A DNA stretch of 32,993 nucleotides from Nitrososphaerota archaeon (lineage in GTDB: Archaea > Thermoproteota > Nitrososphaeria > Nitrososphaerales > UBA183). Below, piece by piece: positions 7,936 through 16,900 of this stretch. Where the stretch lies: assembly GCA_029784825.1 (NCBI GenBank), contig JAFMAU010000020.1:1-32993 (forward strand), read 5' to 3'. Both the position numbers and the translations under genes were made by a program. Numbering within the stretch: the stretch's first letter is position 1; each line of letters begins with the position of its first letter. The notes beneath the pieces are model-generated. The model ran no database searches. It was not told the DNA's origin and saw nothing but the letters and a program-made list of their open reading frames with translations.

Positions 7936-8982
7936 ATGGCCGGCCCGAGGCGTATCAAGGAGTTCTTTGCATCACCACCGGGCATCTTCTTCTTCATCTT
8001 GCTCATTTTGGTCGCTTTCGCGAGCAACCCCATCAGCTTCGCGTACACTTGGAACCAAGGGCTTGGCGCCCTGGTCTTCATCCCGCCGCTCGCCCTTCTC
8101 GAACTCGGGAGGAATTCGTTTAACAAGGTCCGCGACAGGAAGTCCATCGCGGCGTACTCTGTAGTCCTCGCGGGGGGAGTGTACTATGTGCTCGCCTCAC
8201 AGGCGTTCTTCACCGCGCCGCTCGCGTCCCTTGCCGTAAGCTGGGGGATCACCCCCGTGATAGCCCAGTTCAGTTGGGTCACGGCGGTGGATTATGCGTT
8301 CTCGTCGGTGTTCGTAGTTGCGCTGTGCCTTCTCGATTCGAAGCCGGTCACTCCTTGGGTGTATACCATCGGGATGACCGCCTTCCTCCTTGTCGATACC
8401 GTCCTCCCGTACAACTCCGTGTGGCCCCTCCAGGAGCTGGTCACCCCCACGCTCTGGGCCGTCGCAGCGATGGTCAACCTGTCAGGGTACGGACACGCTG
8501 TGGCCGCGGGGAACATCCTGAACCTGTCGAACGCGTCGACTTCGATGAATCTGGCGGTCTACTGGCCCTCCGCCGGCCTTGACGGGATGATAATTGCGGT
8601 CCTTGCCATCGCCGCGGTTTCTGCGAAGCTGAGAACTGGGTGGGTGAAGGGCTCGCTGTACACCGGGGTGGGACTCCTCGGGAGCATCGCGGTTAACACG
8701 TTCCGTATCGGGCTTCTCGCCATCTACGCCCTCTCCATCGCGGGGAACCAGCAGGCCTTCGACGCATTCCATTCTGTGATAGGAGAGATACTCTTCCTCC
8801 CCTGGATTGCTGGATACATCTTCTTCGTCGTCCGCAGGGAGGGCCGCATTTCCCGGCGCCGGCATAGCAACGACAGTGTGCTTGCCTCCACGGATTCCCT
8901 CGCCCCAGCCGTGCGGGCCGACGGTCGTGAGCGCGCACCCTCTGATGACCCGAAGGACACCGCAGACCAGGAACGTGGCTGA
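7936..8982 (+). CDS. Archaeosortase/exosortase-superfamily protein with Ser in place of the catalytic Cys
   Basis: The 348-residue protein is polytopic (about eight helices) with a hydrophilic Arg/Asp/Ser-rich tail from about 299. Its C-terminal half carries the exosortase-superfamily landmarks in order: WPSAGLDG at 210-217, where CSG usually sits, VNTFRIG at 253-259 with the conserved N and R257, and FHSVIGEILF at 278-287 with H279. These would cleave a C-terminal sorting tail and transfer the protein to a lipid. The nucleophile position is Ser212 (codon TCC at 8569-8571), and the only Cys (C131) lies elsewhere. I recall Ser-bearing relatives in Thaumarchaeota (thaumarchaeosortase) but cannot verify this here. 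Four VPEF-tailed proteins are encoded within 6 kb on either side, which strongly supports a processing role. A catalytically dead homologue is the alternative. Confidence 0.82.
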   Translation: MAGPRRIKEFFASPPGIFFFILLILVAFASNPISFAYTWNQGLGALVFIPPLALLELGRNSFNKVRDRKSIAAYSVVLAGGVYYVLASQAFFTAPLASLAVSWGITPVIAQFSWVTAVDYAFSSVFVVALCLLDSKPVTPWVYTIGMTAFLLVDTVLPYNSVWPLQELVTPTLWAVAAMVNLSGYGHAVAAGNILNLSNASTSMNLAVYWPSAGLDGMIIAVLAIAAVSAKLRTGWVKGSLYTGVGLLGSIAVNTFRIGLLAIYALSIAGNQQAFDAFHSVIGEILFLPWIAGYIFFVVRREGRISRRRHSNDSVLASTDSLAPAVRADGRERAPSDDPKDTADQERG

Positions 8983-9202
8983 CCAGAGGTTAGCTCTTCC
9001 AATCAAAGAGATGGGAGGGGCCAGTGGTTGCGCTGCAGACTAGCGATACCTCCCAAGAGCTAAACGCCCGAGTTAATTCGAGCGGCCAACCATTCGTCGG
9101 CGGTAGGAGGACGGACGAGCAATTCAACGCTGATGACGTGGTTCAAGAGGAAGCAGTCGAAGACTCGGTGGGTCCGCTCTTCCCCGTTTGAAGCAGAGCG
9201 AA

Positions 9203-9220
9203 ATAACAGTATTCAGTTAT
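9203..9220 (-). terminator. Weak hairpin at the end of the PQQ-propeller gene
   Basis: On the minus strand ATAAC and GTTAT pair around a small loop, overlapping the TGA stop at 9213-9215 and followed by TTTCGCTCTG. The remaining convergent gap (8983-9202) shows nothing further. Confidence 0.3.
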
Positions 9221-12200
9221 GGTGCCTGCGGCTCCGAGCGCCCAACAGGATGGAAACGACCAGCGAGGCGGCGATGAGCGCCAAGACAGGCCCGTAGGAA
9301 ACCGGGAACTCGGGGACTGCAGTCGTAGAAGTGCTGGTACTGGTGGAAGATGCACTTGTCGAGGTAGCGGTTGTTGAGGAAGTCACAGATGTAGTCGTCT
9401 GGCTTGTAGAAGTGGAAGTCGTAGTGGTGGTCGTGATTGTGCTTCCCGTGAAGTTGGCTGTCACCATGCCGGGCCCGTTCACGAGCATCGAAGTGCTTGC
9501 GAGCGAGGCGTCGGCAATCTGGACCATGCTGGAGTTAGATGCCCAGTTCACGAACTGGTCTCCCGCCGAAGGAGTCGCAACTATGGATACCGATGATGTT
9601 GCGGGATACCAGCCTGCGCCGGACGGGTCAGTGGTCCCCCCTCCAATCACCTGGAATGAAACCGCGTACTGGAGTTGATATCTCAGCGTGGCGGGGATCA
9701 CGCCTGCGGACGACACAGTCCAAACGGCGGAGGGCGCACCCCATCTGATAGACGAGTTGGACCCGCTCAGTGGGTTGGTTGCAGACGCCGTTGTCCCTGC
9801 GTCCGCCCACAATGACTGTGGCGATGCCGTCAGCGTCAAGCTCGATGTAGTGCCCGATGAGACGTACGTCAGAGTCGGGGACGAGTAGCCTACGCCGGAA
9901 TCCACCGTGAAGGACACCGACTGCGAATATTGGTGATAATATGCCGGAGCGGCAGTGTTATCCGAAAGCGACGAAACTGAAGAATTCGTGGAGTACCATC
10001 TCTCCCCGGTGGCCCCAGCTATCGGATTGGTGAAAGCGATTTGTCCGTTGGCATCGAACCAATATCCGGTCGGAGCGGTCGTAAGGGCCGGGGAATATGG
10101 AGACCCATACTGCACACCTGATGCGGTCGGAGGGTTGGGCGTTCCTCCGCCCACCAACGAGTAGGAGAGAGTCTGCATGAACTGGTGGAAGTACTCAACC
10201 GAGAGTGAGTCAGAAGTCGCAGACACAGTTATCGAGGTGGATACGCCCGGTGCGGTTGCCCATCTCTGGTTGCTCGGCGAACTCGGGAGCACGGATGGGA
10301 CAGAGGCTGTAGTCGTGGCGTCAAGCCAGACTGTCCCTTGCGCTGTCCGTGTGACGGCCGTCCCGTTTTGAGTCCCCGAAAGTGTGACGGCAGGCGTCAC
10401 AGCGGTCGAATCGGAAACAGTGTAGCTCCAGGTGACAGAATATTGATGGTAGTAACGGATCGGATTGTCGATCTGGTCTGCGGCGCTCAAGGTCCACTGT
10501 GCGTCGTTACTGAAAGTGGCGGTGCTGGAACCGACTGCCCACCTCTCTCCTGTCGCGCCGTTGATCGGGTCCGGTACGCTAGCGATGGAGCCCCGGCGGG
10601 CCCATATCCCGGCCGGCGTCGATGCTAGCGTCAACGATAAAGCGTGCGGGGAGTCGGACGCAGAGGGCGCCGTAGGCGCGTCCGAATAGCTGATAGCGGG
10701 AGCCGCTGGTGCGCCTCCATCTTTCACGGTGTATGATACGGACTGCGACAGCAGGTCGTAATAGTAGTACGACACAGTATTGCCGCTCCGCTTTGAGGAG
10801 AAAGTCAGGAGCGATGGCGAGGTGGGCGAGTAGTCGGCGAAGCACCACTGCTCAGAAGCTGTCGAGGCCGTCGTGGAAGATGAGATGTTCACCTTAGTGT
10901 ACGGGTCTACCGTGATACTTTGCGTACCACCGGTGAGCGAGACGGTCGTCGGTGCGCTACCGGAGTAGAAGTAGGCGGTGTAATGATTACTTTGAGAGAT
11001 CGGCGTGCTCCCAGCCGAAGGATGGAGTGTGATCGTGACGGGGACGTCTGAAGGGCCGACGGCTTCGATAAAGTTTGGCCCTGCGTTAGAGGCGCCTTGG
11101 ATGTATAGGGTCCCGCTAGCCGAAAGCACGGGGCTGAAGCCTTGGAAACTGTATACCCGAGCGTCGGAGTAGGTCCAATTGACCGCTCCGCTCGGGCTGA
11201 TGGAGAAGATGTTGTTTCCGTAGTCTGTGGCGTAAATGGTCCCGTTAGCATCGACCGCGACTGTGTTTATCTGATTCGCAAGGAGCGGGATAGCCCACTT
11301 CTGCGCCCCAGTGGGAGCGACCGCTGTGAGATTGTAATAGTTTCCAAGATAGATAGTGCCATCGGGGCCGACCGTGGGAGGCCCAATCAGATTGGCGTTG
11401 ACAGTCCACTTTACGGCGCCGGTGGGGCTGAAAGCGTAAAGGGTGTCGTTGGGAGCGTTCAGATACGTGTAAACTGTTCCGTCAGGCCCGATCACGGGAG
11501 TCCCGAAAGCGCCAGAGTTGGCTGATACAAGGTGGTCCCAGTTAAGCGTCCCCGACGGACTAACTGCGAAGATTCCTCCCATCGCTGCCACGTAGATCGT
11601 TCCGCCAGTGCCGATAGCAGGAGTTGCGGAACCCGGCAGCGTCACGCGGGAAGCGTATTCCCAAAGCAGGTTCCCGTTTGGAGCGAGGGCGAGCAGGTTC
11701 CCAGCCTGGTCCATTGCATAGATCGTCCCAGTAGGCGAGACGGTTATTCCTCCAGCAACTCCTACGGTCGTGGAGTAGTTCCAAAGGGAATGGCCGTCGG
11801 CAGAGACGGCATCGATGTTGTCGTTGCTGTCCCCGGCGTAGATCGTCCCACTTGGCCCGATAGTAGGAGGAGTGTAGAAACCGAGGTTGGTGGACGGCCA
11901 GGACCAGCGAAGGGTCCCATCAGGGTTGGTGGCATTCAGGAAATCGGATGTCGAATATACGGTCCCGTTTGCGCCTATGACGAGTCCGGACTGCATCCTC
12001 GTGCTGCTGTTGTCCATCCACTTCGGCGAGGGGGAGCTGGGACCGACGAATTCCGTGTTACCCGCGTGAGCGCTGTCGCGCCCGAAGTTGCTCCACTGTG
12101 GGGAATAGGTCGGGGCAGGTGCGGCAACGCACGCGGGAGAAATCGAAGCCGCGGAAGCTGCTCTGCCGCCTCCCAAGAAAGCCGTGGTTCCCACGAGCAG

Positions 12201-12311
12201 GAACCCGATAATGATCACGTACAAAGGAAAAACGCGATTTCGACCCCCTCTGTGCTCAGCGAGGCGAGCATGCCTCATAGAACTCAGCGGGCCATTGCTG
12301 CGTACTTGCAT
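9213..12311 (-). CDS. Large surface protein: PQQ-type beta-propeller, YHQY repeats, InlB-like repeat, VPEFP tail
   Basis: This 1032-residue protein has a membrane signal at about 27-48. Residues 70-415 form a propeller whose blades follow the pattern GPxGTIYxG...L.A..P.G...W (PQQ_2/YncE kind, about seven blades). Residues 430-885 hold five repeats of about 85-100 residues marked by a Y(Y/F)HQ(Y/F)xxSxSYTV start and an (E/Q/I)RW end. Residues 888-955 resemble a divergent InlB B-type repeat (ATPSAGDQFVNWAS, MVTANFT). A long Thr/Ser stalk (957-997) leads to VPEFPVSY (999-1006), a helix and RSRRHHN. It is likely a cell-surface adhesin or binding protein and a candidate archaeosortase client. The ATG at 12311 directly follows an in-frame TAG. 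The TATA box at 12363-12373 implies a leader of about 30 nt. Confidence 0.9.
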   Translation of the reverse strand: MQVRSNGPLSSMRHARLAEHRGGRNRVFPLYVIIIGFLLVGTTAFLGGGRAASAASISPACVAAPAPTYSPQWSNFGRDSAHAGNTEFVGPSSPSPKWMDNSSTRMQSGLVIGANGTVYSTSDFLNATNPDGTLRWSWPSTNLGFYTPPTIGPSGTIYAGDSNDNIDAVSADGHSLWNYSTTVGVAGGITVSPTGTIYAMDQAGNLLALAPNGNLLWEYASRVTLPGSATPAIGTGGTIYVAAMGGIFAVSPSGTLNWDHLVSANSGAFGTPVIGPDGTVYTYLNAPNDTLYAFSPTGAVKWTVNANLIGPPTVGPDGTIYLGNYYNLTAVAPTGAQKWAIPLLANQINTVAVDANGTIYATDYGNNIFSISPSGAVNWTYSDARVYSFQGFSPVLSASGTLYIQGASNAGPNFIEAVGPSDVPVTITLHPSAGSTPISQSNHYTAYFYSGSAPTTVSLTGGTQSITVDPYTKVNISSSTTASTASEQWCFADYSPTSPSLLTFSSKRSGNTVSYYYYDLLSQSVSYTVKDGGAPAAPAISYSDAPTAPSASDSPHALSLTLASTPAGIWARRGSIASVPDPINGATGERWAVGSSTATFSNDAQWTLSAADQIDNPIRYYHQYSVTWSYTVSDSTAVTPAVTLSGTQNGTAVTRTAQGTVWLDATTTASVPSVLPSSPSNQRWATAPGVSTSITVSATSDSLSVEYFHQFMQTLSYSLVGGGTPNPPTASGVQYGSPYSPALTTAPTGYWFDANGQIAFTNPIAGATGERWYSTNSSVSSLSDNTAAPAYYHQYSQSVSFTVDSGVGYSSPTLTYVSSGTTSSLTLTASPQSLWADAGTTASATNPLSGSNSSIRWGAPSAVWTVSSAGVIPATLRYQLQYAVSFQVIGGGTTDPSGAGWYPATSSVSIVATPSAGDQFVNWASNSSMVQIADASLASTSMLVNGPGMVTANFTGSTITTTTTTSTSTSQTTTSVTSSTTATSTSASSTSTSTSTTAVPEFPVSYGPVLALIAASLVVSILLGARSRRHHN

Positions 12312-12362
12312 CTACTACCGTCGTCTCCGGCAGCTGCCCAACGGGCGCCACTCTGAAAGTTT

Positions 12363-12373
12363 GGTATTTATCC
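12363..12373 (-). promoter_or_regulatory. TATA box of the PQQ-propeller gene
   Basis: The minus-strand sequence GGATAAATACC lies 52-62 nt before the ATG at 12311. This is one of the few genes here predicted to have a real leader, and no Shine-Dalgarno sequence is apparent in it. Confidence 0.5.
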
Positions 12374-12443
12374 GTGAAGCGAACCGAAAAGAATTGGGTT
12401 TTGAGGTCACGGACGAAGTTCTGTTTTAGGCCCCTTGTGCGTG

Positions 12444-12463
12444 CGACAGAGCGGACTCTGTCG
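12444..12463. repeat. Perfect 8-bp inverted repeat in a divergent promoter region
   Basis: CGACAGAG (12444-12451) and CTCTGTCG (12456-12463) flank a CGGA loop. It lies between the two divergent TATA boxes at 12363 and 12542, so it could be an operator shared by both propeller genes. Confidence 0.45.
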
Positions 12464-12541
12464 AGTTTAGGAACGCGAAGTTTGCAAAATGCACAGCGGA
12501 CGCTTGACGTGTCGCGATTGCCAAATCATGCTTCCCTCCAC

Positions 12542-12549
12542 CTTATTAG
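12542..12549 (+). promoter_or_regulatory. TATA box of the YVTN-propeller gene
   Basis: CTTATTAG is centred 28 nt before an in-frame TTG at 12574, which is the main reason for choosing that start. Confidence 0.5.
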
Positions 12550-12573
12550 AGAAACTTGGGGCTGCGTGTGCAG

Positions 12574-13965
12574 TTGCGGAATCCGCTTCTGGCAGTTACT
12601 GGGAATATGTGGAATAGCCATGCAAAGAGTGGACGAAGGGCCCTCGTCACCCTCATCGTCCTCTTGATCGCAGCTGTGGCGCTCGTTGGGCCGCTGTCCG
12701 CTGCCGCCTCGTCTCCCCCTGCCTCCGCCCTCGGACGGGTCTTGTACACGTACAACATGTGCAGCAATACCCTCTCTCAGGGGACCGCTCAGGGCTCGAA
12801 TAACAACCAAGGATGTAACATCGAACCGACTGACATCTTCGTGAATCCCGTCAACGGCCAAATCTATCTGAGCGACGCCAACGCGAGCAACTCTGGAGGA
12901 GAGACCATGGTGGTGATGGACGCTTCCACGAACATGGTCACCCACGGAATCGTGGGGCCGTACCTTCCTTCACAGTACGCATACGACCAGGCGAACGGGA
13001 AGATATACGTCGCCACATACTACGGCTACCCATACTCTACCAACACCGGTACGGCCTACATCAACTACATCTACATACTGAACGCAGCCACGGGAGCATA
13101 CGAAGGCAAGATTTCCTACGGCTATTCCTTTGACAACCAGCTCCAAGGGTGGGGGATAGCGCTGGATCCGGTTAACGGGTACCTTTACGCGGACTCGTAC
13201 TATGGAAGTGTGGGGAACGTGACTGTAATCAACACAGCCACAGATTCGGTGGTGATGAACATAACGGGTTTCGCGAACTGCGGATCCTCTAGCAGCTGCA
13301 ACCCGAAAGGGGTGTTCTACGACCCGGCTAGCGGATACATCTACGTCGGCCACCAATATTCCGCTAACGTCACGCTCATCAATCCAGCCACCAACCAGGT
13401 TGTCGGAAGCATAACGAACTTCGGCCAGTCGGCAGGAACGGGAGTCTCTCCCTCAGAGTTCCTTTATGACCAGAAGGATGGCGTGGTCTACGCGTCAGAA
13501 TATGATTTGAAGGTCGCGGTGATAGGTGCGGCGAACAACTCCGTAATCGAGACTTTGGGTGCCATGGTGATCAACCCGCAGACTTACGCGCTCTCGTATA
13601 CAGGCGGGATGTACAACGGCAGCTCTCCGTGGGGGATGGCATATGTGCCCTCGGTCGGCTATCTATACATCGCCAACCAAGGGTCAAACAACGTCACGGT
13701 GGTCAACTGCGCTACGAACACCATAGTCGGGACCATCACAGTCGGGGCCCTTCCCGAAGGTGTCGCCTATGACCCTGCCAACGGCTACGTATACGTCGCA
13801 AATGCTGCATCCGACACGATTTCGATCATATCGCCCGCAACTACAACGGCAGTGCCAGAATTTCCACTGGCCGCGGTCGTCGTCCTAGTTGCGGCGATGT
13901 TAGTCACCTCCTTGGCGCTCAAGGGAATCGGCCCCAAGACGAACCGAGTCTCGGCAAAGAGATAA
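12574..13965 (+). CDS. YVTN/YncE-type beta-propeller surface protein with VPEFP tail
   Basis: The protein (463 residues from this start) has a basic N-region, a signal helix (VTLIVLLIAAVALVGPL) and a propeller of repeated blades such as YDPANGYVYVANAASDTISII and NPATNQVVGSI, the YVTN/YncE pattern of seven-bladed surface propellers. It ends ATTTAVPEFPLAAVVV (VPEFP about 427-431) with a helix and a Lys/Arg tail, but has almost no Thr stalk. It should be exported and tail-anchored or processed, presenting a binding propeller. The start is uncertain: TTG 12574 fits the TATA spacing, GTG 12568 is slightly close, and ATG 12607 gives the most compact signal peptide. It lies 24 bp ahead of the giant gene at 13990. 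Confidence 0.88.
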   Translation: MRNPLLAVTGNMWNSHAKSGRRALVTLIVLLIAAVALVGPLSAAASSPPASALGRVLYTYNMCSNTLSQGTAQGSNNNQGCNIEPTDIFVNPVNGQIYLSDANASNSGGETMVVMDASTNMVTHGIVGPYLPSQYAYDQANGKIYVATYYGYPYSTNTGTAYINYIYILNAATGAYEGKISYGYSFDNQLQGWGIALDPVNGYLYADSYYGSVGNVTVINTATDSVVMNITGFANCGSSSSCNPKGVFYDPASGYIYVGHQYSANVTLINPATNQVVGSITNFGQSAGTGVSPSEFLYDQKDGVVYASEYDLKVAVIGAANNSVIETLGAMVINPQTYALSYTGGMYNGSSPWGMAYVPSVGYLYIANQGSNNVTVVNCATNTIVGTITVGALPEGVAYDPANGYVYVANAASDTISIISPATTTAVPEFPLAAVVVLVAAMLVTSLALKGIGPKTNRVSAKR

Positions 13966-13968
13966 TGA
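13961..13968 (+). promoter_or_regulatory. Possible TATA-like box of the giant surface-protein gene
   Basis: GATAATGA overlaps the stop of the upstream gene and is centred about 25 nt before the ATG at 13990. Read-through from the upstream gene is equally possible. Confidence 0.3.
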
Positions 13969-13989
13969 AAACCATCACCTTCTGGATTG

Positions 13990-16900
13990 ATGCGGCGATG
14001 GCAGGCCACGATTCAAATGCACAGCTCTGAGTCGGCAAGCGGAATTCGACGCCCTAAAGGCCTGACCATACTCATCGCATACCTCTCCTTCGCTGCGTCT
14101 GCAGCGCTGATTGGCTCTTTGAACCAGGCTTGGGGGACAGGCCTGTTTGGGGTGGTCGGCATCGCTGGGCCAAGCTTTGTCCTCTTCGCAGTCGGGTTGC
14201 CCATGCAGGCCGTCTTCCTTGTCACCGCCGCCGTTGCGGTCGGCATCGCGAGGCGCTGGGCCTGGGCGAGGACTCTGGCTCAGGCGGCTTCGGCCGCAGG
14301 GGCCGCTATCTCCGCGTTATTGATCGTAGACGGGACCGCCGCTGCCGTTCCCGCGCTGATCGCGAACCTCACCGTTGTAATGTACCTCTCCCGCCCCGGA
14401 ACAGCGGCCAGTTTCCACGGTCTTCGGCCGGGGGCCGCTCCGCGGAACACTGCGGGCACCGCCCGGGTGGTGACCCTGCCGATACTCCTCCTGTTGGCCG
14501 TTTCCTCCTTTACTCCAGCGATTCAGATGGGGGTGCCGGTCCCTACGACCACTGCCACGGCCACAGTGGGTTACATCCCTGGGTTCAGCTCTTTGAGACT
14601 GGGCCCCGTGGACTTGGCCTACCGCATGGCCGGCCTGGTGCCCATCCTCAGGCTCGAGCCCAACGCGGCGGTGAACTATCCCAGCACTTCAGATTCTGGT
14701 GCGTCTGCGCCTCCCGCTTCTCAGCATGGGCTGGGCCCTCAGGGTGGTCCCGGGACCCTGAGGACTACATACCTGTCGTCATCGAACTCGGCCCCGAGCC
14801 AAGGTTTCTGCAACGACACCGCGTATCAGTTTCGGGGGTTCCAGACCTACGTCGCGAATCCTACCGTGAACCAGGCTTTCGGATGCATCAACGCTTACAC
14901 CGGCAACCAGGAGGCCATGGCGTATGACCCTAACAACGGGTACATCTTCGCCGTTTCTGAGGAGTTCGTAGGGCCGTGCCTCTGTAACATTTCAATCACC
15001 GTGATAGACGACTTTTCAGGCGCCATAGTGGCAAACATCACTTCTCCTCAGATCAACGCATACCTCGTCTACTCCCAGTCGATGGTCTTCGACGCGTCGA
15101 ACAACCTTCTTTACGTTACCGGGGCGTACGCGAACTCCACGGTGGTGATAAACGCCTCGAGCCTGAGCTACGTGGGAAGCATCTGGACCGGGACTGGAGG
15201 TTACTCGCCCAAGATGACGCTTGACAGCTCCAACGGGTATCTTTACATCACCGACGACGTCACTGACACGCTCCTCGCAATCAACACTGCCACAAACTCC
15301 GTCGTAGCCAACGCCACTCTCCCAAACTCCCCGTCTGACGTTGTCTATGACCCGTACTCCAACAGGCTCTTCGTAGTATATGGGGGGATCAACTATGACA
15401 ACATCACCGTATTCGACCCCGACACAGTCCGGCAGGTAGCTAACGTGACGCTCCCCAGCTCGGTGGTGTACAACATAGTCTACGACTCCGCAAACCACCT
15501 CCTCTATACCGAAGAAGACACCTATGGCCTCGGCCAGGTATACCTCTTCATCGTGAACGGCACGTCGGACCAGCTTGTATCCAACGTCACCCTTGGCAGC
15601 AACACCCAGTCCTATGGGTTTGGGGACAGGTTGTTCTTCAACCCGGGGAACGACGAGATATACATGCTCCAGGACTCGGAGGACTATGGAAACAGCACGT
15701 TAGTCTACAACCCAACCTCGGGGTCAGTCCAACAGCCGTCAATCTGCGACGGCCCGACCTTCTACGGTACTGAATGCGGTCCCAAGGAGGCTGTGTACGA
15801 TCCATGGAACGGACTGATGTACTACTCCATGAGCAGCGGCTTCATCGTCGCCGCGCCCACGGTCGCATCGCTGATTCCACGCCAGGTCGCGTTCGACGAG
15901 TCCGGGCTCCCCCGGGGCACCGTATGGAATGTCACCGTGACGTGGCCTGGGGAGCAGGGGGCCAGCCATCCTGGGAGCAGTTGGACCAACTCCAGCAACG
16001 GAGCTATGATTACCTTCGAACTGCCTTCTGCCTACACCTACGACTACCGCCTGCAAGACATCTCCGTAGGCAAGGCGTGCGTAAGCGCGCCGGCAGGATA
16101 TCGGCCCGTCCCCTCTTCGGGGTCGTTCTCTCCAAAGAGCGGTGGCGGACAGGTCGCAATCAACTTCGCGGCGCTCTACGCTTCCTGTTTCTCGGAGTCT
16201 GGGCTTCCTCCCGGTAGCACCTGGTCGGTAACGCTCTCCCCGTGCGTCCTCGTGCCCACAGGAGGGGGATCTGCTGAATCCTGTGCCCCAGGAACCACGA
16301 AGTCATCAACTGGAAATGAGATTTCGTTCTTGGTCACTGACGGAGGATACTCATTCAACGTGAGCTCGACCGGTTATGTTGCCGCCCCCGCCAAGGGGAT
16401 CCTCACGGTCGCAGGGAAGAACGCGGAGATGCAGGTGGGCTTCGTGCTGCTCACCACGGGCCAGGGGATCCTTGCCGCCTTCGGCGACGTTTTCGTGGTG
16501 GATCCGAACGATAACCGGGTGGAGGTCTACACCCAAAGCCCGTTCCTCGGGATGCAGGGAAGCGTCAAAGTGGGATCCGACCCCGTGGCACTGGCAGGCG
16601 CTACCGTCGGCTCGTTCAACCTAGTGCTCGCGGTCAATCAGGGGTCCGACTCGGTGACGCTCATCGACCCTTCCACGGGGATCGCGCTTCAGAACTTGAC
16701 GGTGGGGAGCAGGCCCGTGTCAATCGCGGTACTCGAAGGCCAGCCGGTCCTCCCCAGCGGGGACGCGGTCGCACTGGTCACGGACTACGGCTCTGACTCG
16801 ATCAGCGTCATCCTCCTCAGCCCCGGGGGGTGCTCGGTCGCTTGCGTCCTGCCTACTGTTGAGGCGACCGTGACAAATGTCCCACTCAACGATGCCCCGG

